A stretch of 64,000 nucleotides of DNA, from positions 36,311 to 100,310 of the forward strand of contig CAVZIX010000017.1 of assembly GCA_963775395.1 (NCBI GenBank), written 5' to 3'. The stretch comes from JAIBJN01 sp963775395 (GTDB lineage: Bacteria; Actinomycetota; Thermoleophilia; Gaiellales; Gaiellaceae). Both the position numbers and the translations under genes were made by a program. How positions within the stretch are numbered: position 1 is the stretch's first letter; every line of letters begins with the position of its first letter. Under the pieces are notes generated by a model. It was not told the origin of the DNA. It saw nothing but the letters and a program-made list of their open reading frames with translations, and made no database searches. Below are positions 56,120 to 64,000 of the stretch, in pieces.

Positions 56120-58065
56120 GCTTCGACCTTCTCGCGTTCCTCGACGTGAGCGCGGTCGCCGTTCAGCACCGCGTGGCGCGCGCCGCGGACGCCGTACTCG
56201 TACGGGCTCCCGACCACCTGCGGGATCTGGTCGAAGTTGAAGATGGGCGGCGGCGAGGAGACCTGCCACTCGAGGGTCAGGGCCCGCCACGGGTTGGCGG
56301 GGGCCGGCTCGCCGCGGCGCCAGCTCACGATCATGTTGTAGAGGAAGACGATCGTCGAGGCGCCCAGCCCGAACGACGCGATCGAGATGACCATGTTCCA
56401 GTTCCCGAACTCGGGCGCGTAGTCGGCCACGCGTCTCGGCATCCCCTGGAGGCCGACCCAGTGCATCGGGAAGAAGGTGACGTTGAAGCCCACGAACGTC
56501 AGCCAGAAGTGGATCTTGCCGAGGCGCTCGTTGTACATCCGCCCGGTCATCTTCGGATACCAGTAGTAGATGCCCGCGAAGATCGTGAAGAGCGAGCCGC
56601 CGAAGAGCACGTAGTGGATGTGGGCGACGACGAAGTACGTGTCGCTCGCGTGGATGTCGACCGGCACCGAGCCGAGATAGATGCCCGAGAGGCCGCCGAT
56701 CACGAACATCGACACGAAGCCGAGTGCGAACAACATGGGCGTCTTGAAGTGGAGACGCCCCTCCCACAGCGTCGCCAGCCAGCTGAACACCTTGATCCCG
56801 GTGGGGACCGCGATCACCAGCGTCGTCACCATCATCGGGATGCGGATCCACGGCTGCATGCCGGAAACGAACATGTGGTGGGCCCAGACCGAGAACCCGA
56901 GGATGAGGATCGCCATCAGCGAGAGGGCCATCAGCCGGTAGCCGAAAATCGGCTTCCGTGCGAAGACGGAGATCACCTCCGAGGCGATACCGAAGCCGGG
57001 CAGCATCATGATGTAGACCGCCGGGTGCGAGTAGAACCAGAAGATGTGCTGGTAGGCGACGATGTCGCCCCCGAGGTCCGGGTTGAAGAAGTTCGTGTGG
57101 AGGACCCGGTCGAACATGATGAAGAACTGGGAGCCGGCGACGAACGGGGTCGCCAGCACGACCAGCGTCGACGTGGCGAAGTTCGCCCAGACCAGGAGCG
57201 GCATGCGCCAGAAGGACATTCCGGGCGCACGCATGGTGATGATCGTGACCAGGAAGTTGAGCGCGGTCATGATCGAGGACGCACCGGCCCACTGGACGCC
57301 CATCTGGAACATGAGGTTGCCGTCCGCCTGTTGCACGGCTAACGGGACGTAGTTCGTCCACCCGGCGGCGAACGCGCCTCCCTCCGGCACGACGTAGCTC
57401 GACAGCATGATCAGGCCGGCGATGGGCAGCAGCCAGAACGAGAGGGCGTTCAGGCGCGGGAAGGCCATGTCCGGCGCGCCGATCATCAGCGGGATGACGT
57501 AGTTCCCGAGCCCCGCGAACGCCGGGATGATGAACAGGAAGATCATCAACGAGGCGTGCACCGAGAAGAGCCCGTTGAACGTGTTCGTGTCCACGTACTG
57601 CATGCCCGGCCGCGCGAGCTCCGCGCGCATGAACATCGCCATCATCCCGGCCGCGACGAAGAAGAAGACCGTCGTGACCAGGTACTGGATCCCGATCACC
57701 TTGTGGTCGGTGTTGACGCGGAAATAGTCCTTCCAGGTGCGCGCGCCGTGGCTGGAGTGGTCCTCGGGCCGGGTGGGCTTGCCGGAGATCCAGTAGGCCC
57801 AGTAGTCGAAGCCGCCGAGGCCGGCGAGGAACGCAAGCGGGACGACGACCGTCCAGACGACGATCAGGACCGGCAGCTCCCAGAGCGGCTCGAAGCCCAT
57901 GGCGGAGCGGGCGCCGATGACGAGAAGCGTCCCCAGCACCCAGCTGAGCGGCATCGTCCAAAGGACGCGCAGCCAGCCGGGACCGGTCAGGCGCCGCAGG
58001 CCTCGGCGCGGCGGCGGCGGGGCGTGCGCGGGCGCGTGCTCGGCGCCGTGGACCTCGACGGCCAC
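56116..58065 (-). CDS. ctaD: cytochrome c oxidase subunit I, A2-type (YSHP)
   Basis: The catalytic subunit of an aa3/caa3 oxidase, 649 residues. Haem and copper ligands appear in FSVHASLMIFLFIIPAFAGL, WFYSHPAVYIMMLPGFG and VAHIHYVLFGG. The His-Tyr pair of the CuB site is His347 and Tyr351. In the E-containing A1 type the motif is GHPEVY; here it is YSHPAVY, the A2 signature in which the D-channel Glu is replaced by Tyr-Ser one turn earlier. There is an N-terminal extension rich in His and Pro and a short C-terminal extension. GTG 58065 overlaps the ctaC stop by one base. Confidence 0.96.
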   Translation of the reverse strand: MAVEVHGAEHAPAHAPPPPRRGLRRLTGPGWLRVLWTMPLSWVLGTLLVIGARSAMGFEPLWELPVLIVVWTVVVPLAFLAGLGGFDYWAYWISGKPTRPEDHSSHGARTWKDYFRVNTDHKVIGIQYLVTTVFFFVAAGMMAMFMRAELARPGMQYVDTNTFNGLFSVHASLMIFLFIIPAFAGLGNYVIPLMIGAPDMAFPRLNALSFWLLPIAGLIMLSSYVVPEGGAFAAGWTNYVPLAVQQADGNLMFQMGVQWAGASSIMTALNFLVTIITMRAPGMSFWRMPLLVWANFATSTLVVLATPFVAGSQFFIMFDRVLHTNFFNPDLGGDIVAYQHIFWFYSHPAVYIMMLPGFGIASEVISVFARKPIFGYRLMALSLMAILILGFSVWAHHMFVSGMQPWIRIPMMVTTLVIAVPTGIKVFSWLATLWEGRLHFKTPMLFALGFVSMFVIGGLSGIYLGSVPVDIHASDTYFVVAHIHYVLFGGSLFTIFAGIYYWYPKMTGRMYNERLGKIHFWLTFVGFNVTFFPMHWVGLQGMPRRVADYAPEFGNWNMVISIASFGLGASTIVFLYNMIVSWRRGEPAPANPWRALTLEWQVSSPPPIFNFDQIPQVVGSPYEYGVRGARHAVLNGDRAHVEEREKVEA

Positions 58066-59075
58066 TAGCGGCCACCTCCCGTCGCCTCGAGCAGGTACTC
58101 GACCAGCCCTTCGAGCTGCGGTTCCGTGAAGACCTCTCCGAAGTTGTCGGGCATCGTGTCCTCGTACCCCTCCGCGATGCTAGCGCTCGGGTCGACGATC
58201 GACTCCATCACGAAGTCGGCGTCGACGCCCTGGAGCGCGTCGTCGAGGTTCGGGCCGACCGCGCCGGTCGTGCCCGCGTCGGCGAGCGTGTGGCAGGACC
58301 CGCATTGCTGCGTGAAGAGGGCCTTGCCCTGGACGGAGCCGCCCTCGCGGGCCAGCCGTTGCTGCTCCTCGACCCACGCCTCGAAGTCGGCCATGGAGAG
58401 GACGCGGGCCTGCGAGCGCATGACGGCGTGCCCGAGCCCGCAAAGCTCGGTGCAGATGACGTCGAACTCGCCGATCTGCGTCGGCTCGACGACCGTCCGC
58501 GTCGTGACTCCCTTGACGGCGTCCTGCTTCATCCGCCATTCAGGTACCCAGAACGAGTGGATCACGTCCTTCGACTCGATCATGAACTCGATGGCCTGGT
58601 CGACGGGGACGACCAGCTCGCCCGTCGTGAGCGGGCGGCCCCCCTCGACCTCGATGTCCGGATAGGTGAACGTCCAGGCGAACTGCTCGGCGGTCACCTC
58701 GATCACGCGGTGATCCGAGGGCAGGTCCTCGGACTGCGCGAGCGCGACGCCGGAGTAGATCGCGATGAACGTCACGAGGATCGTCGGGACCAGCGTCCAG
58801 ACGATCTCGAGCCCGGTGTGCCCGTGGATCGGGCTCCCGTCGTCCATGTCCCCGGGCGGCGCCTTGAACTTGTAGACCGCGTAGGACGTCACGCCGGCGA
58901 CCAGCGCGAAGATGACGACGCAGATGATCGTGACGACCCAGTAGACCGCGTCGATGATCCCCGCCTGCTCCGAGGCTGCATCGGGCAACCAGGGAATGAA
59001 CACCGCGACGACCGCCAGGGCAGCGCCGACGGCCACCCCGACCAGCGTCATCTGGATGATCGAGCGCTTTCGCAC
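58065..59075 (-). CDS. ctaC: cytochrome c oxidase subunit II with fused cytochrome c
   Basis: A 336-residue subunit with two membrane helices, a cupredoxin domain and a C-terminal cytochrome c domain, which makes this a caa3 oxidase. The CuA ligands are in CTELCGLGHAVM and an earlier His (VIHSFWVPEW); the haem motif is QCGSCH, with a Met ligand near YEDTMPDNF. The helix VWTLVPTILVTFIAIYSGVA and the aromatic run FAWTFTYPD are typical. No lipobox is seen. It is the first gene of the operon. Confidence 0.95.
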   Translation of the reverse strand: MRKRSIIQMTLVGVAVGAALAVVAVFIPWLPDAASEQAGIIDAVYWVVTIICVVIFALVAGVTSYAVYKFKAPPGDMDDGSPIHGHTGLEIVWTLVPTILVTFIAIYSGVALAQSEDLPSDHRVIEVTAEQFAWTFTYPDIEVEGGRPLTTGELVVPVDQAIEFMIESKDVIHSFWVPEWRMKQDAVKGVTTRTVVEPTQIGEFDVICTELCGLGHAVMRSQARVLSMADFEAWVEEQQRLAREGGSVQGKALFTQQCGSCHTLADAGTTGAVGPNLDDALQGVDADFVMESIVDPSASIAEGYEDTMPDNFGEVFTEPQLEGLVEYLLEATGGGR

Positions 59076-59178
59076 GTAGCAAGCAGGGTCTCGCGGCCCT
59101 GGCGAACCCTAACGCAACCGTATCCATGCTTGATGCTCGACCGTTCTCCTTTCGAACCCCGAAGGAGGCACATCGAGC

Positions 59179-59409
59179 ATGGGTATCGGCGCAAGCATCT
59201 TCCTCGTTGCCGTCGGCGCGATTCTCGCCTTCGCCGTGACGGCAGACGTCCAGGGCATAGACATCGCCACCGTCGGCTGGATCCTGATGATCGTGGGCAT
59301 CGTGGGCTTCCTGCTCTCGCTCATCTTCTGGTCGACGTGGGGCGGCGTCGGAACCTGGCGGCGCGAGACCATCGTTCACCAGGATCCGTACAACCGGCCT
59401 CCGTACTAG
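59179..59409 (+). CDS. DUF6458 family small membrane protein
   Basis: A 76-residue protein with two membrane helices (MGIGASIFLVAVGAILAFAV and VGWILMIVGIVGFLLSLIFW) and a short Trp/Arg-rich cytoplasmic tail ending YNRPPY. The family is widespread in actinobacteria and has no known role. CGAAGGAGGCAC precedes ATG 59179. Confidence 0.85.
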   Translation: MGIGASIFLVAVGAILAFAVTADVQGIDIATVGWILMIVGIVGFLLSLIFWSTWGGVGTWRRETIVHQDPYNRPPY

Positions 59410-59436
59410 AGGCCGCCTCACTTCCTCCTCCCTCCC

Positions 59437-59462
59437 GAGGGGCGGGCTTCGGTCCGCCCCTC
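59437..59462. terminator. GC-rich UUCG-capped hairpin after the DUF6458 gene
   Basis: GAGGGGCGGGC (59437-59447) pairs with GTCCGCCCCTC (59452-59462) around TTCG, the very stable cUUCGg loop. No T run follows. A second palindrome, CGGGCACCCG/CGGGTGCCCG, lies at 59490-59510 with a TTTG tail on the minus strand. Confidence 0.55.
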
Positions 59463-59525
59463 GACGCCTCCGGAATTACGCACGACAAACGGGCACCCGT
59501 CGGGTGCCCGCCGGTTCGGACCATG

Positions 59526-59561
59526 AAAAGGGCGCCGCGCGCTCCAAGAGGCGCGGCGCCC
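59526..59561 (-). terminator. intrinsic terminator of the 21-residue membrane protein gene
   Basis: On the minus strand GGGCGCCGCGC (59551-59561) pairs perfectly with GCGCGGCGCCC (59530-59540), followed by TTTT. It lies 12 bases downstream of the small reading frame at 59573-59638, which supports that frame as a real gene. Confidence 0.7.
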
Positions 59562-59572
59562 GGCTCCCGTTC

Positions 59573-59638
59573 CTAGAAGATCAGGATCAGGATGATGATG
59601 ACCAGAATCAGTGCGAGAAGACCGCCACCGATGTACAT
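59573..59638 (-). CDS. 21-residue single-helix membrane protein
   Basis: ATG 59638 is preceded by TAGGAGGGAGAGC, a strong ribosome binding site. The product begins MYIGGGLLALILV and is then almost only Ile and Leu, ending in Phe; it is one membrane helix without tail. A strong terminator follows. Very short proteins of this kind (MYIGGG-type) are scattered in actinobacteria and elsewhere as lmo0937-like or unnamed proteins. Function unknown. Confidence 0.75.
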   Translation of the reverse strand: MYIGGGLLALILVIIILILIF

Positions 59639-59713
59639 GCTCTCCCTCCTAGTCGGTTCGTCGGTCTTAACGGAGGAAGCGCGAAAAGAGTTTCGGGCTC
59701 GTACCGAACGGCA

Positions 59714-60490
59714 CTAGTCGTGCAGAACGCGGCCTTCCATGCCGCCCGCGACGACCACGACCTGACCGGTGACGTGGCCGGAGAGCTCGTCGGAGGCGAG
59801 GACGACGATCTGGCGCGCGACGTCCTCGGGCTGCGCCACCTTGCGCAGCGCCATCGTGCGCGTCGCCCGGTCGATCACGCTCGGGTCGTCCAGCGTCGAG
59901 CGGGTCATCGGCGAGATCGTCCAGCCGGGGCAGACGGCGTTGACGCGCCCGCGGGGAGCGACCCGCACGACCTCGTTCTTGAGGCTGAGGAGGAGGCCGC
60001 GGACGATCGCCGACTTCGCGGAGGCGTAGTCGGCGTGACCGGCCTCGCCGTAGATCCCGGCCGTGGAGCCCACGAGCACGAGGCTCCCGTGACCCGAGGC
60101 CTCGACCTCTCGCAGGAAGCCGCGCGCGGTGAGGAACGTGGCCGTGAGGTTGGCGGCGAGCGTCTCCTGCCAGCGGTCGAGCGAGATCTCCCAGAGCGGT
60201 ACGTCCTCCTCGGGCCAGACGCCGGCCACCGCCGCGCAGACGTCCAGGCCGCCGAACGCCTCGCGGGCCTCGGCGAAGAGCCGGTCGGCGTCGTCCTCCC
60301 GGCGCAAGTCGGCCTGGAGGAGCACCGAGCCTTCGCAGTCGGCCGCGACCTCCTCGGCGCGCTCCCGCCCCTGGTGGTAGTGGAGCCCGACGCGGCACCC
60401 CTCGGCTGCGAACGCGCGGGCGCAGGCCGCGCCGATCCCGCCGGACGCACCGGTCACGAGCACGCGCTTGCCTGCCAGCCCCGTCTCCAC
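59714..60490 (-). CDS. short-chain dehydrogenase/reductase, FabG-like
   Basis: A classical SDR of 258 residues with the cofactor motif VLVTGASGGIGAACARAF, the catalytic Ser in VLVGSTAGIYG and the pair Tyr-Lys in ADYASAKSAI, and VNAVCPGWT. Asp in LLQADL points to normal adenine binding. Substrate unknown. Start GTG 60490. No gene is seen in the 150 bases upstream. Confidence 0.92.
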   Translation of the reverse strand: METGLAGKRVLVTGASGGIGAACARAFAAEGCRVGLHYHQGRERAEEVAADCEGSVLLQADLRREDDADRLFAEAREAFGGLDVCAAVAGVWPEEDVPLWEISLDRWQETLAANLTATFLTARGFLREVEASGHGSLVLVGSTAGIYGEAGHADYASAKSAIVRGLLLSLKNEVVRVAPRGRVNAVCPGWTISPMTRSTLDDPSVIDRATRTMALRKVAQPEDVARQIVVLASDELSGHVTGQVVVVAGGMEGRVLHD

Positions 60491-60641
60491 CGAGGGTGAA
60501 TGCTGTCACCTCGGGCGAGAAAACTCGACCGGGACCGATCGGCGACGCTAGGAGGGTCTCAGAGCGGAACCGCGCCGCGGCTCGGCCCACGGGAATCGGG
60601 CGAGACGACCGCGGGTCGAGCCGTAGCGCGGCCCCGAAGGG

Positions 60642-60755
60642 CTACGAGCGCCGCCACTCGAGACGCTTGCGCTCGTCGACGCGGGAGTCCGCGCCGAAGA
60701 GGACCGCAAGAGGCCCGACCAGCAGGAGAAAGAGGGCGATGAGGGCGATTTCCAT
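60642..60755 (-). CDS. 37-residue membrane protein
   Basis: ATG 60755, with CTGAGGG just upstream, opens a frame of 37 codons. The product starts MEIALIALFLLLVGPLAVLF, one membrane helix, and ends with a basic and acidic tail (DERKRLEWRRS). The tail pattern is found in short unnamed actinobacterial proteins. It is divergent from the LysR gene, 60 bases away. Confidence 0.6.
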   Translation of the reverse strand: MEIALIALFLLLVGPLAVLFGADSRVDERKRLEWRRS

Positions 60756-60814
60756 ACCCTCAGCATCGGCCCGTTGGTCGATTAGCACAAGTCGAGTTAT
60801 GATTGATGTTGATT

Positions 60815-61765
60815 ATGCGACCTGATGGATGGCTCGGGGTGGAGCTGCGGCATCTGGCGGCTCTCCAGGCGGTGGCCGAGGAAGGCTCGTTCGGCCGCGC
60901 CGCGGAGCGCCTCGGCTACACGCAGTCTGCCGTCAGCCAGCAGATCCAGGCGCTCGAGCGCGTGGTCGGCCAGCGTCTCGTCGAGCGGCCCGGCGGACCG
61001 CGGCGCGTCTCGCTCACGGAAGCGGGCGAGCTGCTCCTGCGGCACGCGGCCGGCATCGTGGCGCGCCTCCAGGCAGCGCAGGCCGACCTCGCAGCGTTCG
61101 CCGAGGGCTCGGCCGGAACGCTCCGAGTCGGGACGTTCCAGAGCGTCGGCGCCCGTGTGCTCCCACGGCTCCTGCGCACGTTCACGGAGACCTGGCCGGA
61201 CGTCGCCGTCCAGCTGACCGAGGCCGCCGACGACGGCGCGCTCCTCGACGCCGTCGAGCGCGGCGAGCTCGACTTCACCTTCGTGATGCTCCCTGGCGAG
61301 GAAGGGCCGTTCGAGAGCCTCGAGCTCATGCGCGACCCCTACGTCGTCGTCCTGCCGACCGACTCGCCGCTCGCGGGACGCGCCAAGCCGCCCTCGCTGC
61401 GCGAGGTGGCGGCGATGCCGCTGATCGGCAACCGCCAGTGCCGCAGCGTCCACCAGATCGAGAACCGCTTCCGCGACGCCGGGCTCGAGCCGCGCATCGT
61501 CTTCCGCTCCGACGACAACGGCACCATCCAGGAGCTGGTCGCTGCCGGAGTCGGCGCCGCGCTCGTCCCCCTGCTCACCGTCGACCCCGCCCACGACGGC
61601 ACCGTGGTGATCGGGCTCGAGAGCGTGCCGCCGCGCCGCATCGGCCTCGCCTGGCACCGCGACCGTTACCGCTCGCCGGCCGCCCGCGCCTTCGTCGACC
61701 TCGCCGCCGAGGTCTGCGCCCGGGTCGAGTCCGACCTCACGGGCGAAGCTGCCGCAGCGGCCTAG
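60815..61765 (+). CDS. LysR-family transcriptional regulator
   Basis: A 316-residue regulator with the N-terminal winged helix (LRHLAALQAVAEEGSFGRAA and GYTQSAVSQQIQALERVVGQ) and a periplasmic-binding-like effector domain (GTLRVGTFQSVGARVLP). ATG 60815 is the likely start; TTG 60803 and GTG 60839 are alternatives. The target is not known; by rule it could control itself, the divergent 37-residue protein gene and the SDR beyond it. The last four bases are shared with the convergent sigma-factor partner gene. Confidence 0.92.
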   Translation: MRPDGWLGVELRHLAALQAVAEEGSFGRAAERLGYTQSAVSQQIQALERVVGQRLVERPGGPRRVSLTEAGELLLRHAAGIVARLQAAQADLAAFAEGSAGTLRVGTFQSVGARVLPRLLRTFTETWPDVAVQLTEAADDGALLDAVERGELDFTFVMLPGEEGPFESLELMRDPYVVVLPTDSPLAGRAKPPSLREVAAMPLIGNRQCRSVHQIENRFRDAGLEPRIVFRSDDNGTIQELVAAGVGAALVPLLTVDPAHDGTVVIGLESVPPRRIGLAWHRDRYRSPAARAFVDLAAEVCARVESDLTGEAAAAA

Positions 61766-62533
61766 CCGTCCTCGAGCGACTCGGCGATCTCGATCGCCCG
61801 CGCGCGGTCGATCTCGCCCTCGATGCGCACGAGCATCGTCCCGCGCTCGACCAGGAGCGTGTTGCCCGCGAGCCGCCCGACGTCCTCGCCAATGTCGCCC
61901 GTCGATGTCCTGAAGACGACGAAGTGGTGGCCACCCTCGAGCCAGAGCGCGCGGTTCCCGTCGATCGGTGAGGCGTTCGACGGTCGTCCCGCCCTCGACC
62001 ATCTTGTCGAGGTAACGCGTGTCGATCGCGCCGTCGAACTCCGTCACCAGAATTCCCACGCCGGTGTACTCCGAGCGCGGCACGCCGTCCCCGGGCCCGT
62101 AGACGAGCGTGAGGCGGAGGCCGTAGTCCTCCTGGGCGGCGTAGGCGGCGTCGGGCCTCCCGAGCTCGGACGGGACGAGCACCCTCGGCGACTTGACCCA
62201 GGGCCGACCTTCCCCGATGGGAAGTGGGTCGCCGAGGAGGAGCGCGGACGGCGCCGGATCCGGAGCAGTCGGAAGCGACTCCACGCGCTGCACGGTCGCG
62301 CCGCGCAGCCCGAAGAACTCCAAGACGGCGGTGCGCGCCGGCGGGACGGCCATGACCGCGCCGACCGCCACCGCGAGGACTGCGAAGGCCAACACGAGCT
62401 CGCGCCTGGTCGGTCGCCGTCGCTGCGGCCGGACGTCGACCACGCGCCGCTGTACCGCCTCGGAGACGTCGGGCGCGTCGGGGAAGGCCAGGGCTTCTCC
62501 GAGCAGCCGGAGGGAGCGCTCGAGCTCGGTCAA
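61762..62533 (-). CDS. membrane protein partner of the ECF sigma factor, frameshifted
   Basis: The gene starts with TTG 62533 in a TTGA overlap with the sigma factor stop. The product has a cytoplasmic region of about 45 residues, one membrane helix (ELVLAFAVLAVAVGAVMAV) and an external domain with YGPGDGVPRSEYTGVGILV, the layout of anti-sigma factors in this group. After VERLT (about 61958) the frame is lost. The continuation in the next frame, IDGNRALWLEGGHHFVVFRT to IEIAESLEDG, runs to TAG 61762-61764. The total of 772 bases is one more than a multiple of three, so a single inserted base explains it; corrected length is 256 residues. Confidence 0.75.
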
Positions 62534-63087
62534 CGCTCCACCTCCATCCGCTCGCGCAGGCGCTCGAGCGCGCGCGACGTGCGGGACTTCACCGTGCCTC
62601 GGCGCCAGCCCAGGGTCGTGGCCGTTTCCTCCTCGGAGAGCCCGAGGAAATAGCGGCATGCAATCGCGAGGCGATCGTCCTCACGGAGATCGTTCACGGC
62701 AGCCAGCAGCTCCTCGCGCATCTCCGCATCGAGGAGGGCCGCCTCGGGGGACGGGACCGCGCCCCCCGAGAGCGGATCCTCGGCCGCGCGCAGCGCAAGC
62801 CGTTCGCGCCGGCCGGCCGATCTGCGGCGATTGCGCGCCTCGTTGGCGACGATGGAGAGAAGCCAGGGCCGAAACGGCGCTCCCTGACGGAAGCGGCCGA
62901 GTGCGCGATAGGCCTTGACGAAGGCCTCCTGCACGGCGTCCTCGGCATCGGCTGCGGAGCCGGTGATGAGGTAGGCGGTGCGAAACGCGATCGTCTGATG
63001 CTCTTCAACCAGCGTGCCGTACGCACGCGTGTCTCCTCGCTTCGCCTGCGCGACTCGGTCGTCCTCTGCCAGTGGCCGGTCCCCCAC
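62530..63087 (-). CDS. ECF-family RNA polymerase sigma factor
   Basis: A 185-residue sigma-70 factor with only regions 2 and 4. Region 2 has AYLITGSAADAEDAVQEAFV and WLLSIVANEARNRRR; region 4 has YFLGLSEEETATTLGWRRGT and VKSRTSRALERLRERM. GTG 63087 is the start that fits the family (GDRPLAEDDRVAQAKRGD). It is followed without gap by its membrane partner, the usual sigma/anti-sigma arrangement. What it senses is unknown; the neighbouring sugar dehydrogenase could be a target. Confidence 0.92.
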   Translation of the reverse strand: MGDRPLAEDDRVAQAKRGDTRAYGTLVEEHQTIAFRTAYLITGSAADAEDAVQEAFVKAYRALGRFRQGAPFRPWLLSIVANEARNRRRSAGRRERLALRAAEDPLSGGAVPSPEAALLDAEMREELLAAVNDLREDDRLAIACRYFLGLSEEETATTLGWRRGTVKSRTSRALERLRERMEVER

Positions 63088-63128
63088 TGCACCCGTTCTA
63101 CACCGAACGGTTGACGTGGGTTCCGGGG

Positions 63129-64000
63129 TCAGCGCCGCGGAACGAGCCGGAAGATCGTGCCCCCGGCCGAGAGGATGTAAAGCTCGCCCTCGAGATCCTC
63201 GGCGAACGACGTCAGGTCGGCGACCTCGAACGGGTGGCCCCGGCGGGACACCCTCCGCCTCTCGCGCGCGACGCTCCAGATCTTGCCCGAGCAGAAGTCG
63301 CCGTAGAAGTAGCGGCCCCACGCCTGGCGGCGGACGGCCGCGCCCCGGTAGACGAACCCGCCGGTGACCGAGCACCCGTCGTCGTGCGTGTACTCCGCGA
63401 TCGGCTCGACCACGGTCCCCGACGGCGTCAGCGGCTTGTCCTCGAACGGCGCCGAGCCCTCGAACACGTCCCACCCGAAGTTGTGCAGCTCGCCGACCTG
63501 GTCGGCGGCAACGAAGTTCACCTCCTCGATCGCGTTCTGGCCGACGTCCCCGATCCATAGATCGCCTGTCTCCCGGTCGAACGAGAACCGCCACGGGTTC
63601 CGCAGGCCTAAGCCGACCATCTCCCATTCCGCGCCCGGAGTGTCGACGTCGAGCCGGAGGAGCTTGCCCAGACGGCTCGAGAGATCCTGCGCGCGGTTCT
63701 CGGGGTCCCCGCCGGAGCCGCCGTCGCCCATGCCGACGTAGAGCAGCCCGTCGGGGCCGAAGGCGAGCTGGCCGCCGTTGTGGTTCTCGTACGGCTGGGG
63801 GACGATGAGCACCACGCGCGTCGCGACGGGATGCGGCCCGTCCGCGCGGTACTCCCGCACCCGCGTCTCGCCCTGCGGGCCCGTGAAGTTGACGTAGAAG
63901 AGGCGGTTGGTCTCGTACTCGGGATGGAAGGCGACCGAGAGCAGGCCCTGCTCGCCGCCGTAGGCGATCGTCCCGACGAGGTCGAGGAACGGCTCGGGCA
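63129..64000 (-). CDS. PQQ-dependent sugar dehydrogenase-like protein (partial)
   Basis: The C-terminal part of a six-bladed beta-propeller of the glucose/sorbosone dehydrogenase (GSDH, Hhip-like, YliI-like) family. The frame continues beyond base 64000, so the N-terminus is missing. Visible are GGEQGLLSVAFHPEYETN, NHNGGQLAFGPDGLLYVGMG, LRNPWRFSFDRETGDLWIGD, VGQNAIEEVNF and GGFVYRGAAV. These proteins are exported and oxidise sugars with PQQ or have lost that activity. It lies 41 bases upstream of the sigma factor gene on the same strand. Confidence 0.9.
   Translation of the reverse strand, partial: PEPFLDLVGTIAYGGEQGLLSVAFHPEYETNRLFYVNFTGPQGETRVREYRADGPHPVATRVVLIVPQPYENHNGGQLAFGPDGLLYVGMGDGGSGGDPENRAQDLSSRLGKLLRLDVDTPGAEWEMVGLGLRNPWRFSFDRETGDLWIGDVGQNAIEEVNFVAADQVGELHNFGWDVFEGSAPFEDKPLTPSGTVVEPIAEYTHDDGCSVTGGFVYRGAAVRRQAWGRYFYGDFCSGKIWSVARERRRVSRRGHPFEVADLTSFAEDLEGELYILSAGGTIFRLVPRR

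Noticed and set aside
59490..59510. Palindrome CGGGCACCCG/CGGGTGCCCG as an operator
   Set aside because: It lies between convergent genes and next to terminators, so a 3'-end hairpin is more likely.
1..64000. CRISPR arrays, insertion sequences, prophage or integrase genes
   Set aside because: No regularly spaced repeats, transposase, integrase or phage structural motifs were seen; the GFA gene is the only clear foreign-looking segment and has no mobile element beside it.

Overview
The window is about 70 percent GC, almost fully coding, and bacterial. Gene content points to an actinobacterium: zwf with its actinobacterial/cyanobacterial partner opcA, a fhaA-fhaB-pstP-ftsW/rodA-pbpA-pknB cluster, a PdtaS/PdtaR-type kinase and ANTAR regulator, DUF4446 and DUF6458 proteins, and a caa3-type oxidase. 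I infer a deep-branching, uncultivated-type actinobacterium such as the Thermoleophilia/Gaiellales group. That placement is recall of family patterns, not a computed phylogeny. Four places look like single-base frameshifts (about 1906, 1775-1800, 17801-17822 and 61958), so either some genes are decaying or, more likely, the sequence is a draft with residual indels.

Layout. 1-1204: end of a membrane protein and an amidase. 1176-9398 (minus): a central-carbon operon tkt-tal-pgi-gnd-zwf-opcA-pgl covering the oxidative and non-oxidative pentose phosphate pathway. 9459-11990: an ABC-F protein and a small exported HEXXH protein. 11987-19785: a signalling block with PdtaR/PdtaS-like regulators, a 1202-residue multi-PAS kinase with its receiver, an OmpR-type regulator, and two divergent stand-alone receivers whose phospho-acceptor Asp is replaced by Glu. 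19906-24688: two type I glutamine synthetases flanking an ABC-2 exporter. Both synthetase leaders carry the same small hairpin, AGGC-GACGNN-GCCTC, overlapping a terminator-like hairpin; I regard this as the best candidate for an undescribed regulatory element here.

24731-27364 (minus): HNH nuclease, GNAT, DUF4446 and a membrane-anchored protein. 27409-37200 (plus): a polytopic Ser/Thr kinase, then the FHA/PstP/FtsW/PBP/PknB cell-wall signalling cluster and Ddl; a third kinase with an extracellular discoidin-like domain converges on ddl. 38742-42950: a GABA-type aminotransferase, dcd, an NAD(P)-binding protein, two VOC/unknown proteins, and a likely minus-strand structured RNA at 41974-42120.

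42975-49858 (minus): Fe-S assembly genes sufC-sufB-VOC-sufD-methyltransferase, then sufS-sufU-Rieske. A lower-GC gene on the other strand (GFA family) sits between the two halves and looks acquired. 49963-53974 (plus): tatA-tatC, an amidohydrolase, a TPR protein, a STAS protein and a cytochrome c lipoprotein. 53971-59075 (minus): ctaC-ctaD-(Usp-like tandem)-ctaE-(membrane Usp-like), a caa3 oxidase operon with three copies of an unusual Usp-like module. 59179-64000: small membrane proteins, an SDR, a LysR regulator, an ECF sigma factor with a frameshifted partner, and the end of a PQQ-type sugar dehydrogenase.

Six of eleven convergent gene pairs overlap by exactly four bases through one shared YTAR stop. 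No tRNA, rRNA, CRISPR array, insertion sequence or prophage gene was recognised. No gene-free stretch exceeds about 260 bases.
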